Of a DNA stretch of 64,000 nt, positions 25,475 to 33,937 are shown in pieces; the stretch's first letter is position 1; each line of letters opens with the position of its first letter. Source of the stretch: Algorimicrobium hallyeonense (GTDB lineage: Bacteria > Bacteroidota > Bacteroidia > Flavobacteriales > Flavobacteriaceae); contig NZ_JBHSLA010000002.1 in assembly GCF_042657385.1 (NCBI RefSeq), forward strand, positions 62,001 through 126,000, read 5' to 3'. The notes below the pieces were generated by a model. The model saw only the letters and a program-made list of their open reading frames with translations. It was not told the DNA's origin and did no database searches. Made by a program: the position numbers and the translations under genes.

Positions 25475-26996
25475 CTTGATTTTCTATAATGTGATTGGCG
25501 CGTTTTTTCAATGCTGAAAGCTTATCGGCATCCATTTTATTAAGGATGGAATACATCATTTTCATTCTAAAATTGGATTCTAATTGTTCACGCTTATCAT
25601 CCAAAAAGTTCCAATATAGGCTATTGAATGGGCAGGCATCGGCTTCTGTTTTTTTCTTATAGTTATAATGACAACCGTCACAATAATTACTCATTTTCTG
25701 AATATAGGAACCCGAAGACACATAGGGTTTGGTAGCAATATTCCCACCATCGGCAAATTGACTCATGCCATGTGTGTTTGGTAATTGTACCCATTCAATT
25801 GCATCTGCATAAATTCCTAAATACCATGCATCTACAGCATCTGGATGGGTTTGGGTTAGGAGTGCGTAATTTCCCGTAATCATCAAACGTTGAATGTGAT
25901 GCGCATACGCGTTATCCAAGGAATTGGAAATACTATGTTTTAAGCAAGCCATTTTAGTGTTTCCTGTCCAAAAGAAATCGGCTAAACTATTCCTATTGTT
26001 TAAATAATTCTGCTCTTTGAAGTCTGGCATTAATGCCCAATACATGCCACGCATATACTCACGCCAACCAATTACTTGACGGATAAATCCTTCTACTTGC
26101 GAAATATCTATAGAATCTTCATGCTTTCGGTAATAATTTAAAATTGTATCAACCACATTTCGGGCGGAAATCAATTTGATATTCATGGCAAATGATAAGC
26201 GTGAATGAAATAAATAAACTTCATCGGTATGCAAAGCATCTTGATAATCGCCAAAATGAATTAATAACTGTTCACAGAAATATTTAAGCTGCTCCAAAGC
26301 TTGCTTCCTGTTTATAGGATAATTGAAGGTTTTTAGGTTCCAATTCCCCATGGTTTTAATACCGGATTTTTCAATATCTGAAACGACTGCAGATACCTCA
26401 TTCTTAAAATATTTGTACGTTGGAATTTCAGGTTCGTTTTTCCATTTCTTCCGATTAGATTTATCGTAATTCCATTTACCACCTTCCGGATTACCATAAG
26501 CCATTAAAATGTCATGTTTTTTACGCATGTCGCGATAAAAATTTTCCATAACAAATTGCTTTTTGCCTTTATAGAACGTTTGTAAATCTTCACGTTTGGT
26601 GTAAAAATGTGACGTATCAACAACATTACATTCTATGGAAAGGGTTATAGCGAATTTTTGCAATTGCCTATCCAATCTATATTCATCCGGCAGTTGATAT
26701 TCAAAGCAAGAAATGTCTTTTTCACGGATAATTTTTTGAAGATTTTCAGGCAGTTTTTGCGTATTATTTTTATCCGTAATTTTATAATAAATAAACTGGT
26801 GTCCAGCAGATTCTAACGTGGAAGCAAATTCGCGCATGGCTGCGAAAAACCCAATTACTTTTTGAATATGATGGGTGACATAATCGGTTTCTTGGCGCAT
26901 TTCAAAAATAGCGTAAACGATATCATCATCAACGGATTTAAACCAAGGATGCTTAATATTTAACTGGTCGCCTAAAAGGAGTCGGAGTGTTTTCAT
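25464..26996 (-). CDS. Iron-sulfur bacterial photolyase/cryptochrome (PhrB, (6-4) type)
   Basis: A 510-residue protein of the FeS-BCP group. The N-terminus LRLLLGDQLNIKHPWF is diagnostic. The four Cys ligands of the 4Fe-4S cluster are Cys351, Cys439, Cys442 and Cys455 (MACLKHS, YCDGCHY, DACPFN), each one residue later than the ligands described for Agrobacterium PhrB. Further FAD-domain motifs are VIGWREYMRGMYW and GNYALLTQTHPDAVDAWYLG. Characterised members repair (6-4) photoproducts and carry a lumazine antenna. The stop overlaps the next gene. Confidence 0.95.
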   Translation of the reverse strand: MKTLRLLLGDQLNIKHPWFKSVDDDIVYAIFEMRQETDYVTHHIQKVIGFFAAMREFASTLESAGHQFIYYKITDKNNTQKLPENLQKIIREKDISCFEYQLPDEYRLDRQLQKFAITLSIECNVVDTSHFYTKREDLQTFYKGKKQFVMENFYRDMRKKHDILMAYGNPEGGKWNYDKSNRKKWKNEPEIPTYKYFKNEVSAVVSDIEKSGIKTMGNWNLKTFNYPINRKQALEQLKYFCEQLLIHFGDYQDALHTDEVYLFHSRLSFAMNIKLISARNVVDTILNYYRKHEDSIDISQVEGFIRQVIGWREYMRGMYWALMPDFKEQNYLNNRNSLADFFWTGNTKMACLKHSISNSLDNAYAHHIQRLMITGNYALLTQTHPDAVDAWYLGIYADAIEWVQLPNTHGMSQFADGGNIATKPYVSSGSYIQKMSNYCDGCHYNYKKKTEADACPFNSLYWNFLDDKREQLESNFRMKMMYSILNKMDADKLSALKKRANHIIENQDEY

Positions 26997-28303
26997 TCAA
27001 ATAACGTATTTTGAAGCCATTGCTTCTGAAATTTACCATGTTCATCATAACGGTCGGCCTGGAGCTTCACATTAAAAGTCCTATTTCTAGGGTCGTTTCC
27101 AACACCTGCCACGTACAACCAGTTACCATAATTGCTATGCACATCATAATCTATAAGTAGGGATTCAAAATATGCCGCACCAACGCGCCAATCGAGTTCT
27201 AATGTTTTGGCAAAGTAAGATGCCACATTTTGTCGCCCACGATTACTCATCCAGCCGGTTTTATTGAGCTCCATCATATTAGCATTTACAAACCGTTCAG
27301 GTGTTGCTCCAGAACACCACTTTTTAATTAAAGTTGGATTTGTTTTCCAATTATAGGATTGTTGATTAATACCATCAATTTTAAAAATAGCATTCCCATG
27401 TTGCAAGGCAATAAACTTGAAGAAATCGCGCCAGATTAATTCGAAAATAAGCCAATAAGTCGATTCATTTTTGAATTCTGTGCGCTCAAACTCTTTAATG
27501 GCCCAATATATTTGCCTAGCACTAATACAGCCGTTGGCCAACCACGCCGAAAATTTAGAGCTGTAATCTGTACCTAATAAACCGTTTCTAGTTTTCTTAT
27601 AAAATCCTATTTTTTTGGTTTCAAACACATAAGTGTTTAATCGGTTTTGAGCAGCCGTTTCGCCACCCGAAAATGGAAAAGCCGTTTGCGTATGGGTTGT
27701 AAATTCCGAAAAACCTAGAATTTTTAAATTTGGAATGGTTGTGGTATTTTTAATTTTAATAGCATCTTGTTTTTCTATTTTAAATAGGCTTCTAACTGCA
27801 CATGTCTTCTCTAATACTTTTCTAAAATTTGTAAATACCTTTGGAATGTTATTTACATGAATTAAAACATCATCAGGATGAAATAAAAACTGATCATACA
27901 ATTCATGAAAGCTTGTGTGCTTAGAAACTTTAGCTTTAAGGTTTTGAATAGTTTGAGTTTCTTCACTTGTAAATTCTTTTTGTAAACAGATATCTGATAT
28001 ACTATAAGTTTTACATAGTTTTGGAATGGCTATTTCTGGTTTCTCGTAGAATGTAAATAACGGAATATTGAGTGACTCCAACTGGTTTTTTAAATCCTGA
28101 ACACTTTCAATCGTAAAACGGGCACGATATTTTTCTGTTTTTTTAAAACCGTATGTGGTTGTTTCGTAATGTCGAGGATCAAAACAATAGATGCCAATTA
28201 AAGGATGGTTTAATTTTAAGGCATGGGCCAAAACCGTATTATCTTGAATCCGTAAATTGGTGGTAAACCAAACTAATGTATATGTGTTTTGTTTCGTTTG
28301 CAT
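26993..28303 (-). CDS. DASH family cryptochrome
   Basis: A 436-residue protein. It starts LVWFTTNLRIQDNTVLAHAL, a Cry-DASH form of the antenna domain. FAD-domain motifs include FSGGETAAQNRLNTYVFE, GTDYSSKFSAWLANGCISA, ELIWRDFFKFIALQHG and DVHSNYGNWLYVAGVGND. The end VGNDPRNRTFN is typical of DASH. These proteins repair CPDs in single-stranded DNA or act as photoreceptors. The start lies within the end of the DUF2256 gene, and the stop overlaps the PhrB gene by 4 bases. Confidence 0.94.
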   Translation of the reverse strand: MQTKQNTYTLVWFTTNLRIQDNTVLAHALKLNHPLIGIYCFDPRHYETTTYGFKKTEKYRARFTIESVQDLKNQLESLNIPLFTFYEKPEIAIPKLCKTYSISDICLQKEFTSEETQTIQNLKAKVSKHTSFHELYDQFLFHPDDVLIHVNNIPKVFTNFRKVLEKTCAVRSLFKIEKQDAIKIKNTTTIPNLKILGFSEFTTHTQTAFPFSGGETAAQNRLNTYVFETKKIGFYKKTRNGLLGTDYSSKFSAWLANGCISARQIYWAIKEFERTEFKNESTYWLIFELIWRDFFKFIALQHGNAIFKIDGINQQSYNWKTNPTLIKKWCSGATPERFVNANMMELNKTGWMSNRGRQNVASYFAKTLELDWRVGAAYFESLLIDYDVHSNYGNWLYVAGVGNDPRNRTFNVKLQADRYDEHGKFQKQWLQNTLFE

Positions 28304-28413
28304 CGTTCGCTACAATAAATTACGTGCTCCCAATTATTTCGCCATTTTTTACGCCAAGAAAATGGTATTTGGCAAACAGGACATATTTTTTTAGGTAAAT
28401 CTGATTTTTTCAA
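28273..28413 (-). CDS. DUF2256 zinc-ribbon protein
   Basis: A 46-residue protein read from the TTG that directly follows the TAA of the upstream SDR-like gene. It shows LPKKICPVCQIPFSWRKKW, then WEHVIYCSERCKRNK, the DUF2256 signature with a CxxC...CxxxC zinc site. Its last 31 bases overlap the DASH start in another frame. DUF2256 proteins are consistently encoded beside cryptochromes and photolyases and are sometimes joined to related proteins. Their function is unknown. The start codon is inferred, as no ATG precedes the motif. Confidence 0.88.
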   Translation of the reverse strand: MKKSDLPKKICPVCQIPFSWRKKWRNNWEHVIYCSERCKRNKTHIH

Positions 28414-29835
28414 TTAGCTGGCAAGTTTGTTAATCATACCTCTAAAAATAAAACCATGAAATGGTAAAACGCTATACCAATAGAGTCGTCCTGCCAAACC
28501 CCGTGGTCTAAACGTAGCGGTTTGTTTCAGTTTATTATCTTCAATTTTAAATTCTAACCAAGCTTCGCCAGGTAATTTCATTTCGGCGTAGAGTAGGAGC
28601 TTTTGTTTGTCTTTATCCGCAAAAATGACACGCCAAAAATCAAGTGAATCGCCTACATGCAATTCTGTTGGACTTGTACGTCCGCGTCGTAAACCAATGC
28701 CGCCCACCATTTTGTCCATATAACCACGCAATCGCCATAAACGGGTTCCATAATACCAACCGGTATTGCCGCCAATAGCCCAAATTTTCCGAATGGTTTC
28801 TTCTGGATCTGTAACAGGACGTTCCTTATAATCTTTAAAACAACCATATTTTGGTACATTGACATATTTATGGAAATTATTTTTGAGTCGGCCGCTACTC
28901 ACCATGGAATCTTTCCAACTAGAAATAATACTATTTTGTTCTATTTTTTCAAAAGCTAAGGAAACAGCTTCTTTATATGACAATGGTTTTATGCCTAAAA
29001 GTTCCTCTATATTGCTTGGCTTACCAATTATTTGAACACCCATGCTATCTACTAAAGACGAAGCTAATTTGTAGGATGTGGACGTCACGAAATACAACCA
29101 GTATGATGATAATTTGGGTGTCATAACAGGAACCGTTAAAATGTAACGTTTGAGTTTACGGACTTCGGCAAATTCCAATAACATTTGTTTGTATGTGAGT
29201 ACTTCAGGACCGAAAATATCATAAGCCTGATTATAAAGCCGTTCGTCTCCAGCACTTTTTGATAAATAACTTAATACGTCACGGACAGCCAAAGGTTGCG
29301 TTTTGGTATTAAGCCATTTTGGTGCAATCATAAAAGGTAATTTTTCTACTAAATCACGAATAATCTCAAAAGAGGAGCTTCCAGAACCTACAATAATTCC
29401 AGCCTTGAAAATAGTGGTCGCGTAATTGTCTGATTTTAGAATTTCTTCAACCTGTTTGCGTGAGCGCAAATGTTTAGATAACTCTTTATCGTTAGTAATA
29501 CCACTTAAATAGATAACTTGTTGAACATTGGTTTTTGTTATGGCCGTTTTAAAATTTTCGGCACAACGCGCTTCTAAATCTTCAAAATCTTTGGAGGAAT
29601 TAGACATGGAGTGGATTAAATAATAAGCCACATCAATATCTTTTGGGGGATTAGTTAATGTTTCCGGTTTTAGAAAATCACCTTCAATAAAATCTATGTG
29701 AGGATCTTCCACATAAAGCTTATCCGCTCTTAAAATATCGCGAACCACACAAATAACATGATGACCATCTTGAACAAGTAATGGTATTAAGCGTTTGCCA
29801 ATATAACCTGTTGCACCTGTAACAAGAATTTTCAT
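28414..29835 (-). CDS. NAD(P)-binding SDR-like protein with DUF2867
   Basis: A 473-residue protein. The N-terminal extended-SDR/NmrA-like Rossmann domain begins LVTGATGYIGKRLIPLL. The region continues with IDVAYYLIHSMS and FKAGIIVGSGSSSFEII. The C-terminal DUF2867 (about 320-473) holds GGNTGWYYGTRLWRLRG, DSLDFWRVIFADKDKQKLLL and RGLAGRLYWYSVLPFH. It is similar to proteins found in photolyase clusters elsewhere; the substrate is unknown. The ATG is 2 bases from the flavin reductase stop, and it is coupled to DUF2256 through TAA-TTG. Confidence 0.9.
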   Translation of the reverse strand: MKILVTGATGYIGKRLIPLLVQDGHHVICVVRDILRADKLYVEDPHIDFIEGDFLKPETLTNPPKDIDVAYYLIHSMSNSSKDFEDLEARCAENFKTAITKTNVQQVIYLSGITNDKELSKHLRSRKQVEEILKSDNYATTIFKAGIIVGSGSSSFEIIRDLVEKLPFMIAPKWLNTKTQPLAVRDVLSYLSKSAGDERLYNQAYDIFGPEVLTYKQMLLEFAEVRKLKRYILTVPVMTPKLSSYWLYFVTSTSYKLASSLVDSMGVQIIGKPSNIEELLGIKPLSYKEAVSLAFEKIEQNSIISSWKDSMVSSGRLKNNFHKYVNVPKYGCFKDYKERPVTDPEETIRKIWAIGGNTGWYYGTRLWRLRGYMDKMVGGIGLRRGRTSPTELHVGDSLDFWRVIFADKDKQKLLLYAEMKLPGEAWLEFKIEDNKLKQTATFRPRGLAGRLYWYSVLPFHGFIFRGMINKLAS

Positions 29836-29837
29836 AT

Positions 29838-30470
29838 TTAGTGGGTATTTAAATTGGTTTTTGGCCGTTGGTAGGGGTGTCGCTCTTTTAATTCTGGAAT
29901 GGCATAGCCATCTAATCCATTGATGGTGACAACTTGTGCCTTGGATAAATTAACGAACCCGTCTGTTTCTAATAAATGATCTTGAATATATAAATGTTTT
30001 ATTTTACCTATGACTAATATGGTTCCATTGGATTTAATATGGTATTCTTCAATAAATTCCATGAGCATCTGTAAAGGTGTCGTTGCTACAAAAGGCACAT
30101 TTATTCCCAATTTATATTCGGCTTTTAATGAGGTAACATCAAATTCAGAAATCTGTTTATCATATTTTGCTGATGTATGATGCGCTTCAGAAATTATAGA
30201 TTCATGCACGTGATTTAAAGTGTAAAACCCCGTTTCTTTTATGTTATCGTAGGTGTTTCTGGTTACCGTTGTTGGTCTCATAAAAACACCTAATAAAGGT
30301 GGGTCTGAACCAACATGCGTAACTGAACTAAAAATAGCCACGTTTTCAATGCCATCTCCAGATTTAGTCCCAATTAAATTGGCCGATTTGAAACCAGAAC
30401 AACTATTTATAAGGTTTATTTTATAAAGATGTTCTAATTTAGAGATTTTTTCATGGCTGAAATGTTTCAT
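29838..30470 (-). CDS. Flavin reductase-like FMN-binding protein
   Basis: A 210-residue protein with the flavin reductase domain: SCSGFKSANLIGTKSGDG, then VAIFSSVTHVGSDPPLLGVF and RPTTVTRNTYDNIKETG with the FYTLNHV strand. It would bind FMN and could reduce flavins. That could supply reduced flavin to photolyases or remove photosensitising free flavin; both are inference. It overlaps the ABC1 kinase gene by one base. Confidence 0.88.
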   Translation of the reverse strand: MKHFSHEKISKLEHLYKINLINSCSGFKSANLIGTKSGDGIENVAIFSSVTHVGSDPPLLGVFMRPTTVTRNTYDNIKETGFYTLNHVHESIISEAHHTSAKYDKQISEFDVTSLKAEYKLGINVPFVATTPLQMLMEFIEEYHIKSNGTILVIGKIKHLYIQDHLLETDGFVNLSKAQVVTINGLDGYAIPELKERHPYQRPKTNLNTH

Positions 30471-31780
30471 TATAGGTTGTGAAAATTATTGATTTTTACA
30501 TCTTTCGCTTTTAAGTCGAACATTAAATTATACAGTCCAAAAAATGTTCGGTTTATATAAATAAAATGTTTAGAACCTCGGTTTCCATTCATTTTACGCA
30601 ATTCCGTATTTTTTGAATATTTTTCACCTAATTCAGCAATGCGTCCAAAGAATGATGGATCTGAAAAATCAAAAGTTTCCGCATGAAATGGTTGGGTGAA
30701 AATGCTTAACATTTCATGAAACATAGTTGAGAAAAATTCTAATTCTTCAGGCGAATCGTCTGGTTTTAAAATTTCTAATTTGAACATTTTTTCTCGAAAG
30801 ATTTTCGGGTTTTCAATGCTTTCCTTTTCAGCTAATTCAAAATAAGGAACATAGAAATCTTCAGGAATGGTTTTCATACATCCAAAATCTAAAGCAATTA
30901 AGTGCCCGTCATTTGAAATTAGAAAATTTCCCGGGTGCGGATCGGCATGAACTTTTTTAAGCTTATGAATTTGAAACATGTAGAAATCCCAAAGCGATTG
31001 TCCAATGGTATTGGCCATATCCTGATTGGTGTTTTTTGCTGTGAATTCAGACAAATGTTTACCCATCATGTAATCCATAGTAATAATCCGTTCGGAAGAT
31101 AATTCTGGATAATAATCGGGGAATTTTAAATTGGGAATATGAGAACATGCTTTTGCTATTTCTTGACTTTGTTCAAGCTCTAAGATATAATTGGTTTCTT
31201 CAACCAGTTTATTTTCTACCTCTTTGAAGTACTTATCAGAATCTTTACCTTTAATATTAAACATTTTAATAGCGATGGGTTTTACCATGGCTAAATCCGA
31301 TTGGATACTTTCGGCAACACCTGGGTATTGAATTTTTACAGCCAATTTTTTACCACTTTTTTCGGCTAAATGAACCTGTCCAATACTGGCAGCATTGACG
31401 GAAGATGAATTGAAGGTGTCAAAAATTTCCTCTGGTGATTTTCCAAAATAGGTTTTAAATGTTTTTACTACTAAAGGTGGTGATAATGGCGGAACAGAGA
31501 ACTGGGCTAATGAGAATTTTTCCACATAAGCCTGCGGCAAGATGCTTTTTTCCATGCTTAACATTTGGGCAACTTTAAGTGCGCTACCTTTTAATTGTTT
31601 TAAGCCATCATAAATATCTTCTGCGTTATTTTGATTTAATTTTTCTTTAGCTTCTAGTTCTGTTTTAGTGAGTTTATCACCATAATATTTTAAGTAATTT
31701 ACACCCACTTTAGCTCCTGTTTTTACCAGTTTGCTAGCACGTTGTATTTTGCTTGTCGGAATACTATCAATTGTTTTCAT
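30470..31780 (-). CDS. ABC1/AarF (UbiB) family atypical kinase
   Basis: A 436-residue kinase-like protein. Conserved elements are the Ala/Gly-rich loop (AASIGQVHLAEKSG), VKIQYPG, the HADPHPGNFLIS catalytic-like loop and ALDFGCMK metal-binding motif. The KxGQ-like region is LKGSALKVAQMLSME. ABC1 proteins support quinone biosynthesis and stress tolerance. In flavobacteria menaquinone is the expected quinone, so a protective role in the membrane under light stress fits. It follows the TetR gene by 5 bases. Confidence 0.93.
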   Translation of the reverse strand: MKTIDSIPTSKIQRASKLVKTGAKVGVNYLKYYGDKLTKTELEAKEKLNQNNAEDIYDGLKQLKGSALKVAQMLSMEKSILPQAYVEKFSLAQFSVPPLSPPLVVKTFKTYFGKSPEEIFDTFNSSSVNAASIGQVHLAEKSGKKLAVKIQYPGVAESIQSDLAMVKPIAIKMFNIKGKDSDKYFKEVENKLVEETNYILELEQSQEIAKACSHIPNLKFPDYYPELSSERIITMDYMMGKHLSEFTAKNTNQDMANTIGQSLWDFYMFQIHKLKKVHADPHPGNFLISNDGHLIALDFGCMKTIPEDFYVPYFELAEKESIENPKIFREKMFKLEILKPDDSPEELEFFSTMFHEMLSIFTQPFHAETFDFSDPSFFGRIAELGEKYSKNTELRKMNGNRGSKHFIYINRTFFGLYNLMFDLKAKDVKINNFHNL

Positions 31781-31785
31781 AGGCT

Positions 31786-32430
31786 TTATTGCATTTTTTC
31801 TTTAAAGAGGAATTTCCCTAAATCCAAAACGCTTTTTAGTGGTTTGATATCCATTAAATCAAAACCAGCATGTACGGACTTTTCTATAAAAATGTCTGTC
31901 TTTTCAAAGGAAGGTGATGTGTCGTCTAACCAAAACTTCATGATCATCATAAGTTGAATCCAAAAAGATTCTTGTTTGGAGTAATCTTGAAGTTTAACAA
32001 TACGTGGCTCTTTAATATCAAGGGTTTCAATGTTTAATGTGTCAATATATTTTTTGAAAGCATGACGTAATTCAGAAAGCGTACTTAATGATTTTAACCC
32101 TTTATTTTCAAGTGCAAAAACGACATAGCTTCGGTTTGCCGTTAAATTTTCAAAAAAGGTGAAATAAAAGCTTAATAATTTATTTCTAGCATCAAAATGT
32201 TGATATGCTTCGCTTTTTTCTAGCATTTGTAAGGTGTTATCAAAAAATGCCTTGAATATGGATTTTTCTAAAGCTTCAAAAGAAGCAAATTTTTTATAAA
32301 AATCAGCTTCTTCAAAATTGTTGTCTTTTGCAAAAGCATACACGGTTTTTGGTGTATGGCTATGCATTAAAACATAATCCATATAGAATGAAATAAGCTT
32401 GTCTTGGGTGATGTTTTTCTTTTTTGCCAT
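31786..32430 (-). CDS. TetR-family regulator heading the photoprotection operon
   Basis: A 214-residue regulator. The N-terminal HTH is TPKTVYAFAKDNNFEEADF with YKKFASFEALEKSIF, a TetR-type DNA-binding domain. The C-terminal ligand domain is helical (LLSFYFTFFENLTANRSYVVF). As first gene of the operon, with a 30-bp dyad over its own promoter and a second copy before gene 23885, it is the best candidate for the operon's regulator. Its inducer is unknown. The link to light or singlet oxygen is inference from the gene content. Confidence 0.88.
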   Translation of the reverse strand: MAKKKNITQDKLISFYMDYVLMHSHTPKTVYAFAKDNNFEEADFYKKFASFEALEKSIFKAFFDNTLQMLEKSEAYQHFDARNKLLSFYFTFFENLTANRSYVVFALENKGLKSLSTLSELRHAFKKYIDTLNIETLDIKEPRIVKLQDYSKQESFWIQLMMIMKFWLDDTSPSFEKTDIFIEKSVHAGFDLMDIKPLKSVLDLGKFLFKEKMQ

Positions 32431-32448
32431 AATAATTAAATTCTTGTG

Positions 32449-32491
32449 TAAAGATACAAAATGTTTAACTAATTGACAGGAAAGTTAAACA
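32449..32491 (-). promoter_or_regulatory. Photoprotection operon promoter with dyad operator
   Basis: The minus-strand -7 box is TATCTTTA (32449-32456, one mismatch). Five bases upstream is a dyad, TGTTTAAC (32462-32469) and GTTAAACA (32484-32491), spacer 14; here the arms extend to 9 bp. It lies in the divergent gap between the TetR gene and 32569. Confidence 0.75.
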
Positions 32492-32540
32492 ATATTTTTT
32501 CGAATTCGTATTTTAGTGTATCCGCAAAGCGAAAAAATAG

Positions 32541-32548
32541 TATATTTG
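32541..32548 (+). promoter_or_regulatory. -7 box before the broken small gene
   Basis: TATATTTG, an exact consensus match 20 bases before the ATG at 32569. No TTG is evident at the -33 distance. Confidence 0.6.
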
Positions 32549-32568
32549 TTAAAGAAAACTTAACAATT

Positions 32569-32970
32569 ATGAAAACAAGTCAAATACGCTACATAGGTAT
32601 TTTTTTATTAGTAGCAAACATGAGTTTTGCTCAAAACAAATCAGTAAAAGAATCGGAACTTCAGCAAGTAAAAGTAGATACGCTTTATTCGGTAGAGGAG
32701 CGAGCAAATATGCAGCGTTGGTTTTATGATCGCGTAAATGATATGAAATTATCAGCAGAGCTTCGTGATGATTACGATCGTATTGTAAATAAATATGTGT
32801 TTGATATGAGTCGCTTAAATGATTAGGACAAAACGTATACACGTGATGAAATACATGAGCAGTTTAATATATTGGTTGGTAAAATGAATGAGGAATTAAA
32901 AGGGATTTTAACTACCAATCAATATGTAAACCATTTAGAAAATTTTGGACAAATTCAGCGCAGTGTTTAA
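32569..32970 (+). pseudogene. Small secreted-protein gene broken by an in-frame TAG
   Basis: Begins MKTSQIRYIGIFLLVANMSF, a signal peptide, then a helical charged domain (SVEERANMQRWFYDRVNDM). A TAG at 32824-32826 stops the frame after 85 residues. The same frame stays open beyond it for 47 more codons (DKTYTRDEIHEQF... up to QIQRSV), with matching composition, to a TAA at 32968. One base change explains the break; no shift of frame is needed. It could be a true pseudogene, a sequencing error, or a truncated but working protein. The promoter is intact. Confidence 0.75.
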
Positions 32971-33039
32971 AGTAAATGGAACTTTAAGGACTAGTCATTA
33001 ATTTATACTTTAGTTAACAAGCTTTTGACTGTTTAATCG

Positions 33040-33047
33040 TATTTTTG
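33040..33047 (+). promoter_or_regulatory. -7 box before the DUF2911 gene
   Basis: TATTTTTG, an exact TAnnTTTG match 39 bases before the ATG at 33086. The nearest TTG is only 12 bases upstream, shorter than the usual spacer. Confidence 0.55.
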
Positions 33048-33085
33048 TGGACTATAAAAAATAAATCAATTTAATTTTAATTACT

Positions 33086-33934
33086 ATGAAAAAAGCAATA
33101 CTAATTTTAGCAGCTTTTGTGTTAACATTTAGCATACAAGCACAAGTAACAACACCAGAATCTAGTCCATTTAGTAAAGTGGAGCAGAAGGTTGGATTAA
33201 CAGATGTAACGATTGAATATTCGCGTCCAGGAGTTAAAGGACGAAAAATATTTGGAGGACTTGAAGCTTATGACAAAATGTGGCGTACTGGTGCTAACAA
33301 AAACACCATCATTACATTTAGTGACCCTGTAACTATTAACGATTACGAATTAAAAGCAGGTTCTTACGCTATTTTTACAAAGCCTGGAGAATCTATGTGG
33401 GAAGTGTATTTTTATTCAGACACTAACAATTGGGGAACACCTGAAAAATGGGATGAAAGTTTAGTTGCTGCAATTGCAAAAGTAAAAGTGGAGAAAATTC
33501 CATTCACGGTTGAAACATTTACTATAGATATTAATGATATTAAAACAGGAAGTGCTAGATTAGAAATGATGTGGGAAAACACTTATATCGGTATACCTTT
33601 CACGGTTCCTACGGATGATAAAGTATTAGCCTCTATAAATGACGCCTTAAACGGAACGCCAAAAGCCACTGATTATTATGCTTCTGCTGTTTATTACCTA
33701 AATGAAGGAAAAGATATTAAGCAAGCTAAAGAATGGATTGATAAAGCTATGAGTATGATGGATAGCCCTGCGTATTACCAAGTAAGACAACAAGCTTTAA
33801 TATATGCCAAAGCGGGTGATACCAAAGGTGCTATTGAATTAGCTAAAAAATCTTTAGAAGGTTCTAAAGCTGCGGGTAACATGCAATATGTTAAATTTAA
33901 TGAGGAATCATTAAAAGAATGGGGAGCTAACTAA
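33086..33934 (+). CDS. DUF2911 domain exported protein
   Basis: A 282-residue protein. The signal peptide is KKAILILAAFVLTFSIQAQ. The DUF2911 domain (about 25-175) shows the hallmark VTIEYSRPGVKGRKIFGG and MWRTGANKNTIITFSDPV. A TPR-like helical part follows (YYLNEGKDIKQAKEWIDKA, IYAKAGDTKGAIELAKKS). It is common and periplasmic or secreted in Bacteroidota; the function is unknown. It lies 3 bases upstream of the 199-residue gene and is probably co-transcribed with it. Confidence 0.92.
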   Translation: MKKAILILAAFVLTFSIQAQVTTPESSPFSKVEQKVGLTDVTIEYSRPGVKGRKIFGGLEAYDKMWRTGANKNTIITFSDPVTINDYELKAGSYAIFTKPGESMWEVYFYSDTNNWGTPEKWDESLVAAIAKVKVEKIPFTVETFTIDINDIKTGSARLEMMWENTYIGIPFTVPTDDKVLASINDALNGTPKATDYYASAVYYLNEGKDIKQAKEWIDKAMSMMDSPAYYQVRQQALIYAKAGDTKGAIELAKKSLEGSKAAGNMQYVKFNEESLKEWGAN

Positions 33935-33937
33935 TAT

